NCBI GenBank assembly: GCA_025201765.1
Contig: MU623373.1
Coordinates: 62,001-126,000 of the forward strand
Direction: 5' to 3'
Length of the DNA stretch: 64,000 nt
Origin: Daldinia sp. FL1419
Lineage: Eukaryota > Ascomycota > Sordariomycetes > Xylariales > Hypoxylaceae
The notes beneath the pieces were generated by a model. The model was not told the DNA's origin. It saw only the letters and a program-made list of their open reading frames with translations, and searched no databases. The first letter of the stretch is position 1. Each line of letters starts with the position of its first letter. Shown here piece after piece: positions 57,982 to 64,000 of this stretch. The position numbers were made by a program, and so were the translations under genes.

Positions 57982-59118
57982 CTATCCGGGGTATCGCTCG
58001 TTGGGATCTGCGTCCTCGGTATATAATCTCCATACGGCTATTCTGCCGTTGGTTCTAGCCACAGAGAGGATTTTACTGCTATCTGATATTCCGCAAGATA
58101 CCACCTTTCCCTTTTTACTAACCCCTTGCTTCGTCGAAAATAGTAGACACATCATGCTATCACTCCCTCTTAGCCGACCCTCAGGAGTTATGGAAACGCT
58201 AAAAGCAGTACTCGGCGCAATGCAACTCAGCGCATGGCCCGGACATTCTCTATAGTGTAGCGTGTTATCCGGCCCATCGTATTTATAACCCCACGAGATT
58301 TGCGCCCACAGATCCCGACCAGAAGCAATACGCTTTCTTAAGGTGGCCATCGCGAAGCCTTCTTCGCCCAGGCCAATACTAGTTGCGATCCATCCTTCGC
58401 CTAGGTCTACGCCAACCTCCTTATTGCGTGAAATTTTGTAAAAATCGTCATTTAACCCCCAAATGATAAAGCGCCCCTCGGAATCAACTATTGAGGCGTA
58501 ATTACTATCTTGCGAGAGTGCGACCTTTTCAAACGGGTTCTGAATCGTATCATCCGATACGAGGACTTTGGTTTTCTTGAAGCACTTGGCATCCCACAGC
58601 TCTACGGTAGTCTGTGTCATGAACGCGAAAATCTTGCCGTCTCTTGAAATTTTGATATCGTGTGCTGCGGGAAGAACATGATTCGTCAATTGTAATGTTT
58701 TTGCGTCTTGAGATATAATATAATATTCGGCTGGCTGGTCGGAACCGAAAACTACAAGTAGTCCTCTATTTGAGTCAAGCGTGGCAGCCTTGATGCGATG
58801 CTTCTCACCAATTTCAAGCTTTTGAGGCGAAGAAGCTGCACTAAGATCCCACTAGATGCGTCAAGAATATCAAGTCAGCATCTAATTATATATCGTGTTG
58901 AGACATATGATAGAGATTATGGAATGCGTTTTGCTTATGAGCTAAGACTTCTTCGGGGAGGGGCTTACTAGTATGCCACCCTGCTTCTCGTGCAGCGTGA
59001 GGAGAAACTTGTCATCTGGAGAAAAAGCAAAAATATTCGCCGGCTTGTCGCAACCTAGTTCGCTTGGGAGAGGTAAGTTCCAGAGGAGTGTCGGAGCAAA
59101 ATGTGGATATCCCATCAT
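57982..59118 (-). CDS. WD40-repeat protein, possibly truncated
   Basis: Two exons (59118-58969 and 58851-57982) give 339 residues, joined across a 117-nt intron (GTAAGC donor, TCTAG acceptor). Beta-propeller repeats are visible: NIFAFSPDDKFLLTLHEK with ILWDL, DIKISRDGKIFAFMTQTTVELWDAK in two parts, KVALSQDSNYASIVDSEGRFIIWGL, and KVVSCGISDSSKILSVARTNGRIAVWRLY. About five blades can be traced, fewer than the usual seven, and the ATG at 59118 follows a TGA directly. The protein may therefore be the C-terminal end of a longer NACHT-WD40 or similar gene whose front part is lost, or an upstream exon has been missed. No catalytic domain is present. Confidence 0.62.
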
Positions 59119-59422
59119 TCAAACACTCGCCGCGGGGATAGATGTTGAATATTACTGAGTTCAAGACAGTAAGTAAAGATGGGGGAGGATCCCATAAGTG
59201 GCGTCTTACCGTACCAAACCCACTCAGGACATAGACGCGTTAAGTGCCTCCTTAAGTACGCGTAGTTCACGAGAATGCCTAAAATAGAACGAATCAACCA
59301 CCGAGTTTGTTTGAATAAGTTGAATTATATTAGAAATATGTTAAAATTATGGTTCGCCGTAAAATGTTCATCATCATAACTAATATCAATCCTCTAATAG
59401 TAGCATTCAATCATTAACACAA
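59119..59422. other. intergenic
   Basis: About 300 bp. A GTAAGA donor-like and CTCAG acceptor-like pair (59210-59161) on the minus strand would fit a leader intron of the WD40 gene. Confidence 0.3.
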
Positions 59423-61167
59423 TTAATAGATCACAACACTGTCGACATCGACGCTGTTACCCCTGAGAACATATCCTTCCTTCTCAGCCTGTTGCCACTG
59501 GTTCTGAACGAGCTTAGATCTATGCTCAGCGCGTGGTACGAACCGAGCCTTGAAGGGCTTTGGCCCGCGGAAACTTGTGTTCTCCCAGGCGTCGTCGCTA
59601 AGATCCATTTTCGCCTCGACCCCGTCAACGACGGGAGGACGGATTTCAAATGCCCATAGAATATTCGATAGGGCAATGTTTAGAGAGTTCTCGGCGAGAC
59701 GAGAGCCCGGGCAGATGCGTCGTCCTACACCGAAGGTGAAGTGGTCCCGTTTGTACGGATCGCTCTGGTTGGCGTAGTCAGCACTGTATTTGGGATGGTT
59801 GAGATAACGCTCAGGGCGGAATGTGAACGGTTCCTCGTAGCGAGACGGATCGTAATGGATGGTGCTTGTGTTGGCCAGCAGAATGGTGCCCTTGGGAATG
59901 ACGTAGTCTTTGTAAGTAATGTCGGCGTCAGCGTAATGCTTAATTCCCCAGAATGGAGTGGGATGCATGCGTAGAACTTCTTTAACACAGGCGCGGATGT
60001 AAGGGAGATTCTTCACGTCATCGAAGACAGGGGTACGATCAGGTCCTACGACACGCATAATCTCTTCGTGGGCTTTCTTCTGGACGTCGGGGCTTGCAGC
60101 AAGGTGTAACAACAAGCTTAATAGAGTGACTGATGTGGTCGTCGATCCGGCCTCCACGTTGCCACCGGCAACCCAAGCCGCATCTTCATCCGTAAGCCCC
60201 TGCTTCCGCCACGTCTCGTCATTCTCCATCATCTCTCGCGCATGGCACACCGGTGCCTTACCAGCAGCAACCTGCTCCTGGAGTCTTCGCCAGAGAATCA
60301 TCTTGGCATCGAGTAGCGGCTTTGCGTATCCCTCGGCTCGCTTCCTTCCCGGCTGTAGCCACGTGGGTAGATTTGCCAAGATAGGGAGCTCGTCAACGAT
60401 GAATACACCCGCATGCGTTATCTTTCCAAGAATGCGGGCACTCTCCAAAGCGTGATGCACGTCCTCGTCGTCCCAGGTCTTTACACGCAGGCCGTAAGTG
60501 CTAGTTATCATGATGCTAAAGGCGAAACGGCGCACGTGCATGAAGAAATCATCCTGGTCTGTAGTTAAGTCGAAGAGAAGCTGTTTGGTCTCGTACTCCT
60601 GGGATGGGATAAATGTAGCTGTCATTGTGCTTGAAAGAAGCTGATGTGAGATTGTGCGATAGGCACGCCACTTGTTTCCGTACGGCAAGGTAAACATTCT
60701 CATGCCGCCAGCAACCACATCATGGCCAATAGGAGCGGGCATCTTAGATGAAGTACTTGAGGACTAATATGATAGCTGTTAGTTTTATCTAGGTATCTTA
60801 ATATATCAATTCGCGGTTTTTGTCAGTTTATTACCTGCTTGATGAGGATTTCGTGCATCGCTTCTGGGCTATTGATTACTACCCAGTTGTACCAGCCCAC
60901 TTTCATCTTGAAAACATCGCCATACTTGGCAGCCCACTCTCGAAACCGAATATGCGCTTTTGGAGGTAAGCTGGTGCCGATACCGATCAATGGGTTTCCA
61001 GCAGGTCCTGGCATCTTTTCCAGACGTCTATCCCGGCGAATCCATGCTACCGAGCACGCTATAGCAATGACACCCGCCAAGAAGAGGAGTTGATGGGCGT
61101 GATATAGAGCGAAGATGTTGGTCATGGTGACCATAGGGTTCCTTGGATATACCAGTATCGAACTCAT
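59423..61167 (-). CDS. cytochrome P450 monooxygenase
   Basis: Two exons (61167-60835 and 60763-59423) give 557 residues, with a 71-nt intron joining IKQ to SSSTSSK. A membrane anchor lies at about 18-43, then a proline-rich hinge (MPGPAGNPLIGIG). Standard P450 landmarks follow: I-helix AGGNVEAGSTTTS (Thr in the oxygen groove) near 310-321, ExxR as EVLR at 373-376, FRPERYL, and the heme loop FGVGRRICPG with the ligand Cys at 462. The sequence resembles the CYP2-like class that includes fungal O-methylsterigmatocystin oxidoreductase relatives. Its substrate cannot be told. There is no backbone synthase nearby, so it is not evidently part of a metabolite cluster. Confidence 0.92.
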
Positions 61168-64000
61168 GTTCTCGGGCGTATATTGGTTAATAGCACATAT
61201 AAAGTGAAATATCTTTAGACTTTGGGGAGGAATCTTGGGTGCGAATTAATCCTAACGATTACGAAGCATGAATCCAGGATCAAAACCGATTCTTCGAAGG
61301 CTATTTACATGAAGTCCAAGTAGTAGAGAGGTCGGTAGATCGGAATTCGCTGTCATATTCATCACGTATTAAATTCGCTTTATTATACTAGCCTCGCGAA
61401 CAATTATCTCCTAAGATGCGAATACAGAGTGACACAGAGTGATGCAGGGTGATGTAAAGTTAGGCTGAGTTCCGCCTGGCCAAGAAATTTCCGCATTATT
61501 TTCCAAAGGGAGGTCTTTGTTAAGTTCTAATTGGCAACTCGCTCGGAGCTTTAGGAGATAGATTTGTACGTAAGTAGACAAGTACACTTGCAAGCGGTTC
61601 GAAGGCTGACTTAACCTCGATTCCTAATTGGTTCGATCAATAAGTCTTCTTAGTCTTTCTTAGTCTTTTTAGTCCTTTTTAGTCTTCTTAACAACTAAAC
61701 TCCGTCTCGGCATCCGAAGCGGGGAGCGAAAACGGTCAAAGTTTCTCCGTGAATCCGGCTTCACCTCGGAGTGGCTTTTTAATGAGGGATAAAATATCTA
61801 CTTTAAGATATGTGGCTTAATTGAAAGGGAAACTAAATACATAAGACGGGTCAACGAACTTGACCGAGCTGACCTGCGACCTGTAGGACTTAAGCAACTT
61901 AAGCAACTTTTATCTATTGTGCGGTCGACCGACGCCCGATGCAGTCCGATCACACGGCCTCGCCAATGCGACTAATACAACTAATACCAAGAATAGGTCA
62001 ATACCTATAGGTACCAAGAAATGTGAATGTTATTGCATACCGCCTCTCCATATTCTAATCGACCTGCTGCCGAATATTCTATCGTATTTCTAGAAATCTC
62101 AACTAATTTCGAGGTTCCTATTGGAGGACGTACGGAAAACTGCTAGGGTGGGAAATAAAGAAGCAGGGAATGGCCTGCTTCATAGCGACGATCACTTATT
62201 TCCCCCTTTCCGTAGGGCATAGGGCTGAGTTATTGTATTCCGTCTTTCGTTATCGTTCGAAGCTCTCGCCTCGCTAGACTTGCAACGGAATCCGTTCCGT
62301 GTTATTACCTAGGTGCCTACCTTCCTAGGCAGGCTATGCGCAAGGTTACGTTTTCCTGCTGTTTTCTCTCAAGTTTAAGCCTAGATCATGTCTTTGATTA
62401 AGACGTTAGTTATCTGGTTGTTAATATTTCTTTAGACTATACATACCCAATAAGACTGATGTAATGATATCTCGACGATACGACGTATTGACTCATCTTG
62501 CGTATAAAGAAAATGAACTCGAATCATCAAATAAGGTCTTCCCCCTCGCCAACATCAGGCCAATGGATATTTATGCCAAATTACTCAAACCTTTATATTG
62601 AATTTTACTTAGAAATGAGCCAAGATTAAGAGATGTGCATCCTCAAAGGCATCGCCAGTGTTTACATCATCGGAGTTGGTTTTCGCGTTTAGTGGCGTGG
62701 GTAAGATGATGCAGAACATACGTACTCGCAATCCCTCCTAGAGAACTGTGAGACCCTCAATGAAGGAGATGACCCGCGCCAACATGCTATGAAGGAATTG
62801 GTGGTAACCATCACCGTCAATATCAAATTTGCGAAGGACTATAGTAACACCTGTTGGATTCGGGGTACACCATTTCTATCTTAAAACTGAACGCGAAAAT
62901 CACCGTACGATGAGAAATCGGTGTCAAGTATTACCTCTCGTGATCATCGTCCGATGCGAGTGTGGTTACGCATGGCGGCTTTAAACCCCCTTTCTAGTTA
63001 AATGTATCTGGCCCGTTAAACTTCCTTCATTATTTTCCATCCGAATGGGTCCGTAACTGCTAGACGGGTGGAAATAAGTTACCGGAATATAGGTAATAAT
63101 TGAGATAAGGCTAACTCGGTACCCTGCCAAGAATGCATTCTAAAATCCTTTGAAGAATATGTATGCATAACATCTAACTAATAAGGTACCTAAGCATAGT
63201 TATAACTACCCCTTAAACATAGACTTTTTTCTGGAGAGAGGTGGCTTAGGATGTTTTTTTTTCTTTTTTCTTTTTTCTTTTGGATGTCTTGCAAGTGTCT
63301 GGCACGCACTATGTCCACTTTGTTCCTTAGGAAATTTCTTACTTCGTATTGCGTACCTAGATAAACCTGAGATGACATCTAGCACTGCCATCGCCTATGG
63401 AGTAACCCATATGTAAGTTCGACATACATCATAATGTGCGTTGGAGCACGCGTTCGGGGGCGAGCAATTCTTTAAGTCCGTCGAGACAGCGGTATTCGGG
63501 CATCAAAAACAAACATCTATTGGCCTAGAAGAATAATGTCAATGTCATCATGCGGCTTGCTGACCCGAAGTGGCTTACAACGGTATGCAGAGAATTCAGC
63601 CACGGTGCGTTTAAGCCAACGGAAACAAAAACAAAATCAAGCATGATCTCGAAGGAATAAATGAAGGAACGGGCGCACACTACTGCAAATTACAAGTGCC
63701 CTCACTAGATTCCAGCCGCATTGCAAATGGACATAAGATACGAATCCCTCTTCTCTTGATCGCGGGCCGTACCTTAGGCTAGGTAAGGTGGTTATGTACG
63801 ATACCTATCACTTATTTGTGTTTTCAGGGGTTGTAAGAATTTGGCGGCGCAATTAACGGATTGACGACGCTTGGACCACATATATTTACGTATCTCTCTT
63901 ACGGACTTATGTCTCATGGCTAAGAACCGTATTCGACTAGGTTAGTTAGGAGGTTGGTTAGGTCTGAAACAAAGACTTCAGTGCTGACGACGAGTTTTGC
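61168..64000. other. intergenic to window end
   Basis: About 2.8 kb with no gene recognised. A TTAGTCTT(T/C)-type tandem (five units) lies at 61642-61690, and an imperfect GTGATGCAG-type tandem near 61425-61460. A TTTTTTTTCTTTTTTC run is at 63255-63280. Confidence 0.45.
61642..61690 (+). repeat. TTAGTCTTT-type tandem repeat
   Basis: Five imperfect units of 8-11 bp (AGTCTTCTT, AGTCTTTCTT, AGTCTTTTT, AGTCCTTTTT, AGTCTTCTT). Confidence 0.75.

Noticed and set aside
59423..61167. Secondary-metabolite cluster around the P450
   Set aside because: No polyketide, peptide or terpene synthase, methyltransferase cluster or pathway regulator lies within the window.

Overview
The window comes from a filamentous ascomycete (Pezizomycotina). 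A class II hydrophobin, a Pth11/SAT4-type membrane receptor, a GH7 cellobiohydrolase, a QDE-2-type Argonaute, a GRG-rich low-complexity N-terminus and many short introns (about 48-121 nt, GT-AG, with CTAAC/CTAAT-like branch sites) all point that way. The dispersed GTAGGTACCTAGGTAC-type intergenic repeats and the gene content suggest a Sordariomycete, perhaps Xylariales; that placement is inference. No bacterial, organellar or CRISPR features are present. Gene models below were built by hand from open frames, splice-site matching and phase checks.

Layout. 1-9.5 kb: the 3' part of a family III CoA-transferase, a PHD-finger protein, an intron-containing tRNA-Arg(CCG) on the minus strand, the NatA auxiliary subunit NAA15/Nat1 and a MIX23/Cid2-like mitochondrial protein. 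9.77-11.1 kb: a very AT-rich, probably RIP-mutated DNA transposon relic with degenerate terminal inverted repeats and an 8-bp target duplication. 11.5-13.1 kb: the proteasome ATPase RPT5. 13-15.9 kb: sparse sequence with one weak minus-strand gene or relic. 16-20 kb: a class II hydrophobin convergent with a Pth11-like receptor, then a Ser-rich GPI-type wall protein. 22.5-24.5 kb: a membrane-anchored aspartic-protease-like protein. 26.7-28.1 kb: a GNT1-like glycosyltransferase. 30.1-32.7 kb: an SH3-domain protein. 34-36 kb: an Ish1/Msc1 repeat protein. 37.3-39.1 kb: an acidic, possibly CRF1/IFH1-like nuclear protein.

39.1-43.2 kb is non-coding for proteins but rich in structure: a nested inverted repeat, a compact MULE-type MITE with 145-155 bp inverted repeats and a 9-bp target duplication, and the spliceosomal U2 snRNA gene. 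43.2-45.8 kb: a kinesin-6-like motor. 45.8-49.5 kb: mostly non-coding, with scattered coding-like remnants. 49.6-51.1 kb: GH7 cellobiohydrolase without a cellulose-binding module. 51.8-53.4 kb: a polytopic DUF1295/steroid-reductase-like protein carrying seven tandem AEQDRYGxWFGG repeats. 53.7-56.9 kb: Argonaute with a complete DEDD catalytic set. 58-61.2 kb: a short WD40 protein and a cytochrome P450. 61.2-64 kb: no gene seen.

The housekeeping genes (RPT5, NAA15, MIX23, U2, kinesin) look intact and unrelated in function. The surface-associated set (hydrophobin, Pth11-like receptor, Ser-rich GPI-type protein) lies together at 16-20 kb and may reflect a shared role at the cell surface, but nothing here proves it. 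The most unusual items are the tandem-repeat membrane protein at 51.8 kb and the two non-coding transposons with recognisable ends.
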